Source: Candidatus Omnitrophota bacterium (GTDB taxonomy: Bacteria > Omnitrophota > Gorgyraeia > Duberdicusellales > 4484-171). From it: a stretch of 14,736 nucleotides of DNA. Position numbers and translations under genes: made by a program. This document shows, piece by piece, positions 1 to 6,379 of this stretch. Within the stretch, counting starts at the first letter, position 1. Every line of letters begins with the position of its first letter. Where the stretch lies: contig JALOBR010000022.1 of the NCBI GenBank assembly GCA_023228195.1, positions 1-14,736 of the forward strand, written 5' to 3'. The notes under the pieces are model-generated. The model made no database searches. It was given only the letters and a program-made list of their open reading frames with translations, and was not told the origin of the DNA.

Positions 1-543
1 TGCACCTTCCAATTCTTCTTTTACTCTTTTTAAGTTAACCGGTGTCGCTATGAGCTGGCTTCGCGCGTGTTTTATTCTTCCGCCACCGGCATCCCATCCA
101 TAATTTTTAAAAGCTAAAACATACTTTATGCGGCTATCTTTCTCAAGTTCTTTAAAACGCAGGCAATAAGTAGACAAAACATCCTTTACGCATTCCTCGC
201 TTAAATCTGCTAAGTTGTGAATATGTTCGGGCGTTTCTATCACAACTTCGTGGCTGCCTAAAGCATTTATCAAATCGTAGGGGCCTTTTCCTTTCTTCCA
301 AAACTCTACATTGGGATTCAAAAATGGTTTTTTGCTGGGCACAACCCTTACGCGCCAATTACCCTGATTGTCCTTAATAGAAAATATTTCCGGAGGGGTT
401 TGGTCTTCTTTCCCCTTACAAAAAGGGCATTCTTTCTCGGCAGGCGAAGAATCAACATGAGGAAAATCCTTCGGCCTGCGGGCTCTCTCTGTTGAGATTA
501 TAACCCATCTTCCTAAAATCGGGTCTTTTCTTAATTGTGGCAT
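1..543 (-). CDS. galT: Galactose-1-phosphate uridylyltransferase-like protein (GalT family), 3' end outside window
   Basis: The first 181 residues are visible, starting at ATG 541-543; the gene runs off the left edge. GalT enzymes move UMP between UDP-glucose and galactose-1-phosphate in the cytoplasm (Leloir pathway), through a uridylylated histidine. Seen here: an N-terminal LRKDPILGRWVIIS segment, a CPFC zinc pair (residues 39-42), GSHEVVIETPEH (96-107, H98 as a further expected zinc ligand), and FKNYG...GGG leading into HARSQLIATP (159-168). The family motif is H-x-H-x-Q, where the second His is the nucleophile. Here it reads H-A-R-S-Q: zinc-type H159 kept, R161 in the nucleophile position (codon 61-63). 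It may therefore be a GalT-like nucleotidyltransferase or phosphorylase of other activity. I saw no clear Shine-Dalgarno site; a strong promoter lies about 150 nt upstream. No galK or galE is visible nearby. Confidence 0.88.
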   Translation of the reverse strand, partial: MPQLRKDPILGRWVIISTERARRPKDFPHVDSSPAEKECPFCKGKEDQTPPEIFSIKDNQGNWRVRVVPSKKPFLNPNVEFWKKGKGPYDLINALGSHEVVIETPEHIHNLADLSEECVKDVLSTYCLRFKELEKDSRIKYVLAFKNYGWDAGGGRIKHARSQLIATPVNLKRVKEELEGA

Positions 544-562
544 AAGCGAATTGTTATATCTA

Positions 563-584
563 CCCAACAGAGTGTCCTGTTGGG
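563..584 (-). promoter_or_regulatory. Hairpin in the galT leader
   Basis: A perfect 8-bp stem (cccaacag 563-570 with ctgttggg 577-584) closes a 6-nt loop, about 20 nt upstream of the galT start codon and inside the transcript predicted from the 700-727 promoter. No U-run follows it on the minus strand, so it is not an intrinsic terminator. A role in translation or RNA stability is only a guess. Confidence 0.4.
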
Positions 585-699
585 CTAGGCAGACTACATA
601 ATTTAAAAAAGCCTGAAGTTCTTAAGCGAGACGTCCCTAATCGATTTTTCCACAAGCGGAGCTTGTAGAATTCCGGCAAAGGGATTGATTGACCGGTAT

Positions 700-727
700 A
701 TTATAACAATCACAAGCTGAATTGCAA
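700..727 (-). promoter_or_regulatory. Sigma-70-type promoter for galT
   Basis: On the minus strand TTGCAA (722-727) and a perfect TATAAT (700-705) are separated by 16 nt, giving a predicted start near 692 and a leader of roughly 150 nt before galT at 543. A smaller possible hairpin in the leader pairs acaagc (652-657) with gcttgt (661-666). Confidence 0.6.
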
Positions 728-852
728 GGGATTTTATTTTCATGAACAGGTAATCAAAATGTTACCTACAGGGAAATGGTTAGATAGGGGAGGATAGCTT
801 ATTCTATCTGTTGATGGGAACAAATAAATAACGACCGAAAATTGATTAATGC

Positions 853-952
853 GTCCCCGAAATCACTCTTAAGCCATTTATTGCTGATTCCGTGGCTTTT
901 CCATCATCGGCAAATTTTATTCGGCAAGAGTTTTATTGTTGATTTCGGGGAC
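853..952. repeat. 100-bp element with 13-bp perfect terminal inverted repeats (REP/MITE-like)
   Basis: gtccccgaaatca (853-865) is exactly inverted at 940-952. Inside, actctt (865-870) pairs with aagagt (926-931) and aagcca (871-876) with tggctt (893-898), so the strand can fold into a long branched hairpin. The interior holds no ORF. Together with 544-852 (galT leader and promoter) and 953-998 (nothing recognised), it makes up the gene-free gap between galT and the PEGA lipoprotein. GGAC-type feet and hairpin folding recall repeats moved by Y1/RAYT transposases, and a RAYT remnant sits at 3337-3645; the link is inference. Confidence 0.5.
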
Positions 953-998
953 AGATTGCCATCTTGTAAGAACAGAAACAATTTTAATATAAAATGGT

Positions 999-1496
999 TT
1001 AGAAACTAAGATTAACTCCCTTGTCTTGTGGTTTTCCATCTTTATTTTTCTTATTTCCTTGTCTCAGATTGTCTTTATCAATATAAACCAATATATCAGT
1101 ATCCGGGGCTTTTAAATTTTCTTTATCTATTTTCTTTAAAACAATTTCTGTCTTTTCTGGCGTCAATTCATATGCAGAGCCGTTCGAGAAATCTATGGCT
1201 ATGCCAATTATCCCTCCGATTAGAATATTACCCCATACCCAGCCATCAGTGGCCTGAACTAATCTTATCGCAACTGGTTTATAACCTTCTTTTTCGAATT
1301 GTAAAACATATGACGGGCAACCACGATGAAGTTGGATGCAGTTAGGCGTAGTTACTGTACGATCATCCATCTTCACGATTACGCCTGCTGGTTTTGATGA
1401 CACAAAAATATTCTGGTTAGGACCATGAATAATCGTAGCACAACTCGTCATAAAAAATATACCAATAAGAATGAAAGTCGTTTTTAGGATACGCAT
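999..1496 (-). CDS. PEGA-domain lipoprotein
   Basis: 165 residues from the ATG at 1494-1496. I chose this over the upstream in-frame ATG at 1523 because CGGAGGAG (1501-1508) sits at the right distance from it and the protein then opens with a clean lipoprotein signal: MRILK, a hydrophobic run, and the lipobox TSC with Cys near residue 19. Next comes a PEGA-like segment: SSKPAGVIVKMDD, a TTP turn, then YVLQFEKEGYKPVAIRL. A hydrophobic glycine-rich stretch follows (WVWGNILIGGIIGIAIDFSNG), then YELTPEKTEIVL and a charged Lys-rich tail. PEGA domains are extracytoplasmic beta modules often tied to the envelope; no enzymatic role is known. It follows the other lipoprotein by 74 nt with no terminator seen, so the pair may share the promoter at 2112-2140. 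Confidence 0.75.
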   Translation of the reverse strand: MRILKTTFILIGIFFMTSCATIIHGPNQNIFVSSKPAGVIVKMDDRTVTTPNCIQLHRGCPSYVLQFEKEGYKPVAIRLVQATDGWVWGNILIGGIIGIAIDFSNGSAYELTPEKTEIVLKKIDKENLKAPDTDILVYIDKDNLRQGNKKNKDGKPQDKGVNLSF

Positions 1497-1570
1497 AATT
1501 CTCCTCCGTATTTTAGCTGACAATATAAATAATTATTTTGCGACAAATTTGTAATCAATCCTTCAATGAT

Positions 1571-1993
1571 TCATCTAATATACTGACTATCTGATTTCAA
1601 ATCCTTAGCAATCCTCCGGTTTTTAAACCGTAAAAATTCAGCTTTAGCCCTATAGCAGCTAGACCAAATATCCATTCTTCTCTCGTAAGTAATATTTATC
1701 AAGTCGGCACCAAGCGCATAGGCTTCTTTTTGAAAAATATCTAAAACATACCCTTCTCCACATTCAAAAGAGAATCCAGTATCACCAGCTAAAATACTAC
1801 CTAAAATCTCTACTTCATAATTGTTATAGACAAAATTTTTCTTAATTGGGGCCCTGCGATTGAAAGTTTTATCTTTGCTTGGTGAATATTGTAAATTATA
1901 GTTATATCGCGTTATCGCCGACGAACAACCAGTTAAAAAAAATACGATAAAGGATAAGGCAATTTTACTGTTTTTTGTTACTAAGATATTCAT
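1571..1993 (-). CDS. Small lipoprotein, RcsF/YbjQ-like fold suspected
   Basis: 140 residues. It begins MNILVTKNSKIALSFIVFFLTGCSS, a signal peptide with lipobox LTGC (Cys at residue 23). The mature part contains VEILGSILAGDTG, CGEGYVLDIFQKEAYALGAD and INITYERR...YRAKAEFLRF. The pattern of an opening strand, a helix holding A-x-x-LGA(D/N), and a closing strand is what RcsF, DUF4156 and YbjQ-type small proteins show; that assignment is by pattern only. Two cysteines in the mature chain (in FECGEG and SSCYRA) could form a disulfide. GGAAGG lies about 12 nt upstream of the ATG, and a good promoter lies upstream at 2112-2140. Its PEGA neighbour suggests an envelope role. Confidence 0.7.
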   Translation of the reverse strand: MNILVTKNSKIALSFIVFFLTGCSSAITRYNYNLQYSPSKDKTFNRRAPIKKNFVYNNYEVEILGSILAGDTGFSFECGEGYVLDIFQKEAYALGADLINITYERRMDIWSSCYRAKAEFLRFKNRRIAKDLKSDSQYIR

Positions 1994-2111
1994 TTTTCTA
2001 TCTGCCTTCCTTTTAAAAAATACAATAAAATGCTAATCTTTCAGATATGGTGGTTACTTTTTTGTAATATTAACCGCGGACTCATAATAGTTTTAAAAAT
2101 CGGGTAATCTT

Positions 2112-2140
2112 GGTATAGCATAAATTTGATGATTTGTCAA
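2112..2140 (-). promoter_or_regulatory. Sigma-70-type promoter for the two lipoprotein genes
   Basis: Consensus TTGACA (2135-2140), a 17-nt spacer, and TATACC (2112-2117) on the minus strand; predicted start near 2105, giving a leader of about 110 nt before the ATG at 1993. In the rest of the gene-free gap 1994-2300 I see only AT-rich sequence with no repeat or RNA gene. Confidence 0.65.
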
Positions 2141-2300
2141 ATTTATTTTTATTTTTTTTCAAATCAAAGGCTTAAGTTTTCCATCCTTTTGGCAGGTATC
2201 CTGACCTATTTTGCAAATTGTATTATGAAGTTAAAGACGGGAGAGGCTGGTTTTTAAGTATTTAACTAGGTATTTTATGACTTTCAAGAAAGCTTTACTG

Positions 2301-3026
2301 TTATTTTCCGCAAATACAAATAAAATCTATTGCTTTCTCTAGGTTAAAAGGAACGACTTTAAAATCTTTTATGGTTATCCTGTTATAAAATATAACTACC
2401 GGGTTAATTGCCTTTGGGAGAAAATTAAAAATTCCTATTCTTTTCAGTCTTTGGTAAAACCTATGTTTTAAAGTAAGCTGCAAACCATAAATTTGAACAT
2501 CGAGAAATACTTGTACTAACAAATCTCTAAGTTCATCCAGTGTAAATTCTTTACAGTGATCAAGATTCTTTTGATAAGTAAGCGGAGATTTCATAGCATA
2601 TGCGAGATTCAAAGTCGAGACATAAAATTTTCCTGTATTTTTGAGCACTCTCTTTATTTCTGATAAATACGGTAATAACTTATCTTCTGGAATATGCTCG
2701 ATAACCTGAAACGAACAAACCATATCGAAACATTCATTATCAAATTTAAGAGCCGTGGCATCTCCGACTTGAAACTCTAAATTAGAAAATTGATATTTTT
2801 TTCTAGCATGATCTATGTTAGCTATAGTAGGATCCACACCTATAACTTTTTTAGCGGCTGCAGCTAAATATGCTGCACCATAACCATCGCCAAAACCAAT
2901 CTCTAATACCATCTTTCCTGCGGCATCTTTTCTGGCAAGTTCGTAAGGCTTAAAATGCTTCGCAAAAAATTTTGGTGGCACATTTTCTGGAATTATTCCG
3001 TATACATTTTCATTTTGTGGTTGCAT
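2301..3026 (-). CDS. Class I SAM-dependent methyltransferase (Methyltransf_11 type)
   Basis: 241 residues with a good AAGGA ribosome site 8 nt before the ATG. The Rossmann motifs are complete: motif I VLEIGFGDGYGAAYLA (about 41-56), the acidic end of strand 2 in VIGVDPT, GDATAL for motif II, FDMVCSFQVIEHI as the strand-4/post-motif region, and LKNTGKFYVST as the motif III area. The C-terminal half (KNLDHCKEFTLDELRDLL onward) resembles methyltransferases from cell-surface glycan or secondary-metabolite clusters, where HxxEFT-like segments are common. The acceptor cannot be told from sequence. It stands alone between phage/transposase debris and lipoproteins, which points to accessory cargo. 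It is intact, unlike the methyltransferase fragment at 3628-3918, and the two do not look like copies of each other. Confidence 0.85.
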   Translation of the reverse strand: MQPQNENVYGIIPENVPPKFFAKHFKPYELARKDAAGKMVLEIGFGDGYGAAYLAAAAKKVIGVDPTIANIDHARKKYQFSNLEFQVGDATALKFDNECFDMVCSFQVIEHIPEDKLLPYLSEIKRVLKNTGKFYVSTLNLAYAMKSPLTYQKNLDHCKEFTLDELRDLLVQVFLDVQIYGLQLTLKHRFYQRLKRIGIFNFLPKAINPVVIFYNRITIKDFKVVPFNLEKAIDFICICGK

Positions 3027-3083
3027 TTTCTGTTCCTTCTTGGTTATTTCATTCCGGAATAGTTTTAGCTACAATTCATATCT

Positions 3084-3320
3084 TTACTTTTTCATAATAT
3101 AACAAAGTGCGTAGTACGGTGGCAAATTGTTATGCGCTTGCCCGCCACCAGTAGGATTAGTAGTGTAACTACCACCTCTTTTACCATCTGCTAAACCACC
3201 TTCTGCCTCATCGCCTGCGGCATATGTAGTGTGAGTATGCGCTGGTATTTCATTTATCGTCAACACATGCGTTGCTTCACCTCCGGTGACTGCGACATTA
3301 TATATTAAGCCAGCACCCAC
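3084..3320 (-). pseudogene. C-terminal fragment of a phage tail-collar/tail-fibre protein
   Basis: About 78 residues carry the hallmark end of phage tail collar proteins: GGEATHVLTINEIPAHTH, then a Gly/Asn-rich linker, then AHNNLPPYYALCYIMKK at the stop. In the family this follows a collar domain with a GWLLCDG-type start and a PDLRGR segment; both are absent. The reading frame is open only a few codons further, up to a TAG just past the transposase remnant. The join with that remnant falls at CCTGACCCC (about 3333-3341), so the 5' part was probably lost by insertion or recombination. No other phage gene is seen. Identity is confident; pseudogene status is inferred from the missing N-terminus. 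Confidence 0.7.
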
Positions 3321-3336
3321 AAAAAGAAGATAGGGG

Positions 3337-3645
3337 TCAGGCGCTGAATACTGAAACTACACTCTCAACCCTCTTCTGCTTCTCTTTATTCTCTGCCATC
3401 AATCCCTCAATGTTTCTTGCAGCTTTTATGGCTACGGTCGGGCTTATCATAAAAGTATTGCCTATTTCTCTATTAGTAAGGTTAGTATGCTTTTTAGTAA
3501 GATAAATCGCCATCTTTTTTCCGAAAGAAGGTTTGTTGCGGGATTTTTGTAACGTTTCAGGATTTAGTTTGTATTTTCTGCTAAAATTTTTTTTAACTCT
3601 TCATGGCTTGCATTTTGTTTAACTAATTCAATATTTAGGATCCAT
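3337..3645 (-). pseudogene. Remnant of a REP-associated Y1-type transposase (C-terminal helix-turn-helix part)
   Basis: From 3600 down to the TGA at 3337-3339 the frame reads KYKLNPETLQKSRNKPSFGKK, then MAIYLTKKHTNLTNREIGN and a helix ending VAIKAARNIEG. This is the DnaA domain IV-like C-terminus found on many IS200/RAYT-type transposases (pattern: A-x-YL-x-KK-x-T-x-LTN-x-EIG). Upstream, IELVKQNASHEELKK continues the same protein only after a one-base frame change at a run of eight T (3587-3594, A8 in the coding strand). Further upstream the sequence changes at about 3640 into a methyltransferase fragment. The catalytic HUH and Tyr domains are missing, so the remnant cannot encode an active enzyme. 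The stop codon lies within CCTGACCCC, which may be the element's end. Confidence 0.65.
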
Positions 3646-3918
3646 TACAATTATTTTTTTTATATATTTTGACAACAACAACGCAAAAGCACCAACTCCT
3701 GTGTCAGGTGAACCGCCCCCTATATCTAAAACTACTGAATTTTGGTCCAAATCCAGTAATTCAACGACTTTAAAATATTCCCAAAATCTTTGGCTTAATT
3801 TTCCGCCGCAATAATCTTTAGTATCCGAATTCCTGCCATCCCATTCAGACGGGAAATCTTTTGTTGAAAACTTAGGCCATAATTCTGATTTAATTTTTTG
3901 CGTTAATTCATTTTGCAT
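3628..3918 (-). pseudogene. Truncated SAM-dependent methyltransferase (N-terminal part)
   Basis: 96 residues, ending abruptly. The N-terminus (KIKSELWPKFSTKDFPSEWD) leads to a glycine-rich SAM motif I, VLDIGGGSPDTGVGAFALLL, and then the acidic end of strand 2, IIVMDPKY, followed at once by TGA. The rest of the Rossmann fold is absent, and the sequence beyond belongs to a transposase remnant. No ribosome site is evident upstream. It is most likely a gene broken by insertion or recombination; a functional truncated protein is unlikely. An unplaced reading frame at 3993-4169 might hold other debris of this locus. Confidence 0.6.
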
Positions 3919-3962
3919 ATATTTAATTTGATTTTAACTAGTACTTAGTTTTAAAATAACTA

Positions 3963-3989
3963 TTAAGGAACGATTTTCAGGAATTTGCG
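3963..3989 (-). repeat. Second copy of the tyrS 3' end (27-bp exact direct repeat, copy 1)
   Basis: Identical over 27 bp to 5158-5184, where it encodes the last residues of TyrRS (RKFLKIVP and stop). The copy is followed at 3984-3996 by tttgcggttttaa, which also occurs at 5149-5161 just beyond tyrS. The two copies enclose the pilin segment, like an attachment-site duplication or the scar of a tandem duplication later split by an insertion. Confidence 0.8.
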
Positions 3990-3992
3990 GTT

Positions 3993-4169
3993 TTAATTTA
4001 AGGGCAATGCGTTATGGGGCGGATTTTTATTTTTTCCATTAAAATAAAACCCGGGAAGAAAATATTTTCTCATGCCCTGTGATCCTATTTGCCTAAATTT
4101 ACTAGCTCTTCCAAATTCTAACCAATCCTGCCAAGACCTTGCCCCATTGCATATAGCTATACTTATTGT
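3993..4169 (-). pseudogene. Open frame without a start codon, unidentified gene remnant
   Basis: Between the pilin stop and the duplicated tyrS tail there is a 58-codon open frame whose residues look protein-like: CNGARSWQDWLEFGRASKF, then a basic segment RQIGSQGMRKYFLPGF and a Pro/Asn-rich end. I find no ATG or GTG near its left end, no ribosome site, and a TAA just upstream. I do not recognise the family. Past its stop the same frame runs into the copied tyrS tail (NRKFLKIVP). It could be a leftover of a displaced gene or chance. Confidence 0.25.
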
Positions 4170-4174
4170 TTATC

Positions 4175-4609
4175 CTATTTTGGCGTAACTAAATCACAAA
4201 TATTATTGGCGCCGCCAGTACAGAAAAAAACTCCATCGGCCTGGATGTGCAAAATGTAGTTGCCGTAACTATTGCTGACGTTATTTCTCTGTGCTCTAGC
4301 TACTACAGCAGTTGGGTTTGTGTTTGGGTTTACTGGATTGCCAAATGTAATAGTAAAAAACCTAAGGGCCGGGGTATTAGGAGTAATGCCCGGAACGTCC
4401 ATATCTAAATTTGTTGCAACGTTAGTTGTGCTATTTGTTTCCGCAGCAAATCTAAGCTCTGCGCTCCTTAAAGCACCCAAAGCAGCGATTGCTTCTGCAG
4501 AACGGCCTCTTTCAGCAACTCTGAAAAATTGGGGCAAACCTACCATCGCAAGAATACCTATGATAACCACTACTATAATCAATTCCATCAATGTAAAACC
4601 TTTTTTCAC
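4175..4609 (-). CDS. Type IV pilin / type II secretion pseudopilin-like protein
   Basis: 144 residues starting at GTG 4607-4609; a near-perfect AAGGAGGTG (4614-4622) fixes this start. It opens with KKGFTLMELIIVVVIIGILA: a short basic leader, the G-F prepilin peptidase cleavage site, Glu at mature position 5, and the hydrophobic alpha-1 helix. PQFFRVAERGRSAEAIAALGALRSAE extends the helix in the manner of major pilins and GspG-type pseudopilins. The globular part is Asn/Thr-rich and ends with a cysteine pair (FFCTGGANNICD) like the C-terminal disulfide loop of pilins. No assembly ATPase, peptidase or other pilin gene is visible. It sits inside the segment bounded by tyrS-tail repeats. Pilus versus secretion system cannot be decided. 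Confidence 0.88.
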   Translation of the reverse strand: MKKGFTLMELIIVVVIIGILAMVGLPQFFRVAERGRSAEAIAALGALRSAELRFAAETNSTTNVATNLDMDVPGITPNTPALRFFTITFGNPVNPNTNPTAVVARAQRNNVSNSYGNYILHIQADGVFFCTGGANNICDLVTPK

Positions 4610-4642
4610 GAGACACCTCCTTTATTTAAACTAAATATGCAA

Positions 4643-5010
4643 TTAACTCACTTCTTCGCCAAACTTCCTCGCTGTCATCAAATTTGCGCATTTACCATTT
4701 GAGATTGAAAATGTTTTCTCCAAGGAAAAAAGTTTTAGGATATGCTCTGTAATATTTAAAGTGGTGGCGTAAGGAAAATTGATGCAGGCATTACGCGAAA
4801 CAGGTAAACCAAGAGAAAAATTAACTTCAGCGCAAAGCACAAGCAAAAAAATGACTTTAGGGAATCTTGAAAGATAGATTTCTCTAATCTTACCGCAACA
4901 GAATGAACTAAGCCTTTCATAAAAAGGTGAGCGAAAACTGCGCTGCAATTTTTCTTGGTTTTAACGAAATATTTTTGCCTCATTTTTATTAGCCTTTTCA
5001 CCTCTTAGTT
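4643..5010 (-). other. Pilin upstream region with two weak overlapping reading frames
   Basis: The 548-nt gap between tyrS and the pilin holds no recognisable gene. Frame one, from ATG 4981-4983 after AAAGG, encodes about 75 residues ending TPPL at 4756 with one hydrophobic run (FALKLIFLLVYLF). Frame two, 4643-4948 from TTG, encodes 101 residues with FPKVIFLLVLCAEV and ends KFGEEVS 33 nt before the pilin start. Neither resembles a family I know. Their hydrophobic runs overlap, so a single frameshifted small secreted protein is possible. The sequence could equally be a long pilin leader. A 13-bp word, tatgctctgtaat, occurs at 4741-4753 and 5102-5114. Confidence 0.25.
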
Positions 5011-5057
5011 TAGGCAAAGTTTTAAGCTCTAGGGCTACAAAGACAAATATAGTTTTT

Positions 5058-5086
5058 AATATAGCATAGACATTCCCAAACAACAA
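5058..5086 (-). promoter_or_regulatory. Possible promoter upstream of the pilin region
   Basis: On the minus strand TTGTTG (5081-5086), a 17-nt spacer and TATATT (5058-5063). It would start transcription near 5051, 440 nt before the pilin. The -35 match is only partial. Confidence 0.4.
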
Positions 5087-5157
5087 GCCTAAAAATGCTA
5101 TTATGCTCTGTAATTTTAGGTGCCGGTTAATTTTGATTCATGAAAAGGTTTGCGGTT

Positions 5158-5184
5158 TTAAGGAACGATTTTCAGGAATTTGCG
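5158..5184 (-). repeat. tyrS 3' end that is duplicated at 3963-3989 (copy 2)
   Basis: The last 27 nt of tyrS, including the stop codon, recur exactly 1,195 bp away at 3963-3989. The flank tttgcggttttaa (5149-5161) recurs at 3984-3996. This copy is in its native place because it completes the S4 domain of TyrRS in frame. Confidence 0.8.
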
Positions 5185-6354
5185 TTTGCCGATTTTAATA
5201 ACCAGGCCCTGAGAGGGCAGTTTTAGGGTTTGTTCTTTTACTGTTGAGGTTTTGGATGGGTCAGATTCTACGATGGAAATTCCTCCCTGAGTAAGCAGGC
5301 GGCGGGCTTCATTTTTAGAGGAAACTATTTTTTCTTTAAAAAGCACTTCTATTAAATCTACACTTTCTTTACCGGAGCGATACATTGGTATGTCTTGCGG
5401 CAGCTCTTTATTTGAAAATATTTTTTCAAATTCTTCTTTTTCTTTTTTCCCGGATTCCTTAGAATAATAAAAAGAAACTATTGTCTCGGCGAGCATAAGC
5501 TTTGCTTCTTTAGGATGCATCTTTTTTACTTTTTCAAGCGGGATATCCGTAAGCAATCGAAAATACTCAAGCATTACCTCGTCGGAAATACTCATAAGTT
5601 TTCCAAACATAGATTTCGGCTCTTCAGTTATCCCTATATAGTTACCCAACGACTTTGACATCTTGTTTTTACCGTCTAAGCCGACAAGGAGCGGCATTGT
5701 AACTATTGCCTGCGATTGTTTTCCGTAAACTTCCTGTAAGTGCCTGCCGACAATTAAATTAAATTTCTGGTCTGTTCCGCCGAATTCTATATCGGCTTCC
5801 ATCATTACCGAATCATAACCCTGGATTAGAGGATAAACCATTTCAACTATTGTAAGCGGCCGGTTTTCCTTCATGCGCAGGCTAAAATCATCCCTTTCAA
5901 GCATTCTTGCAACCGTATAGGAAGAAAGCAAAGAAAGGAATTTCGATATGTCCATTTCTTTATACCAGGAGCTGTTAAAAATTATTTTCGTTTTTTGCTT
6001 ATCGAGGATTTTGAAGGCTTGCTCTGTATAGGTTGAAGCATTATCTTTGATTTCTTCGTCGCTTAAAACCGGCCGTAAAATACTTCTTCCGGAAGGGTCG
6101 CCGATTTTGGCGGTAAAATCTCCGATAATTAAATTAACGAAGTGGCCAAGGTCCTGGAGTTTGCGCAGTTTGCGAAGAAGAACGGTATGGCCCAGATGAA
6201 TGTCTCTTGCGGTTGGGTCAAAGCCGATTTTTAATTTAAGAGGCTTATGCTCAGTTAAAGATTTCTCGAGTTTACCGGTAAGCTCTTCTATGGAGATTAC
6301 ATCAACGGCATTCTCTTTTATGTAATCGAGATGACGTTCAATTTCCTTCTTCAC
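5158..6354 (-). CDS. tyrS: Tyrosyl-tRNA synthetase
   Basis: 398 residues, close to the usual 400-420. It charges tRNA-Tyr with tyrosine in the cytoplasm. Class I signatures are clear: GFDPTARDIHLGH (HLGH at 53-56, the HIGH motif) and GKNKMSKSLGN (KMSKS at 231-235). EFGGTDQKFNL lies in the catalytic core, and an S4 RNA-binding domain follows (LIEVLFKEK...NEARRLLTQGGI to the end, about 330-398). The HLGH spacing and short insert suggest the TyrZ-like bacterial subclass. The start is GTG (6352-6354) with AGGGAG about 10 nt upstream. The upstream spacer to rpsA is filled by a palindromic repeat. Its last 27 nt are copied at 3963-3989. Confidence 0.97.
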   Translation of the reverse strand: MKKEIERHLDYIKENAVDVISIEELTGKLEKSLTEHKPLKLKIGFDPTARDIHLGHTVLLRKLRKLQDLGHFVNLIIGDFTAKIGDPSGRSILRPVLSDEEIKDNASTYTEQAFKILDKQKTKIIFNSSWYKEMDISKFLSLLSSYTVARMLERDDFSLRMKENRPLTIVEMVYPLIQGYDSVMMEADIEFGGTDQKFNLIVGRHLQEVYGKQSQAIVTMPLLVGLDGKNKMSKSLGNYIGITEEPKSMFGKLMSISDEVMLEYFRLLTDIPLEKVKKMHPKEAKLMLAETIVSFYYSKESGKKEKEEFEKIFSNKELPQDIPMYRSGKESVDLIEVLFKEKIVSSKNEARRLLTQGGISIVESDPSKTSTVKEQTLKLPSQGLVIKIGKRKFLKIVP

Positions 6355-6379
6355 CAGGATAATGCTCCCTTCAATTTAT

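Noticed and set aside
1543..1552. acaaatttgt palindrome between the lipoprotein genes as a terminator
   Set aside because: Only 10 nt without a loop, AT-rich, and no T-run on the minus strand.
3587..3594. Programmed frameshift producing a full transposase
   Set aside because: The catalytic part is absent upstream, so no functional product could result; decay or read error is simpler.
4272..4634. 120-codon plus-strand frame opposite the pilin
   Set aside because: Antisense of a well-supported pilin gene; no family features.
4741..5114. 13-bp direct repeat tatgctctgtaat as a target-site duplication
   Set aside because: One or two exact 13-mers are expected by chance in a window of this size, and nothing between the copies looks like an element.
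5000..5160. T-box riboswitch near tyrS
   Set aside because: This region lies downstream of tyrS; the upstream gap (6355-6501) is filled by the word repeat and shows no T-box sequence or specifier structure.
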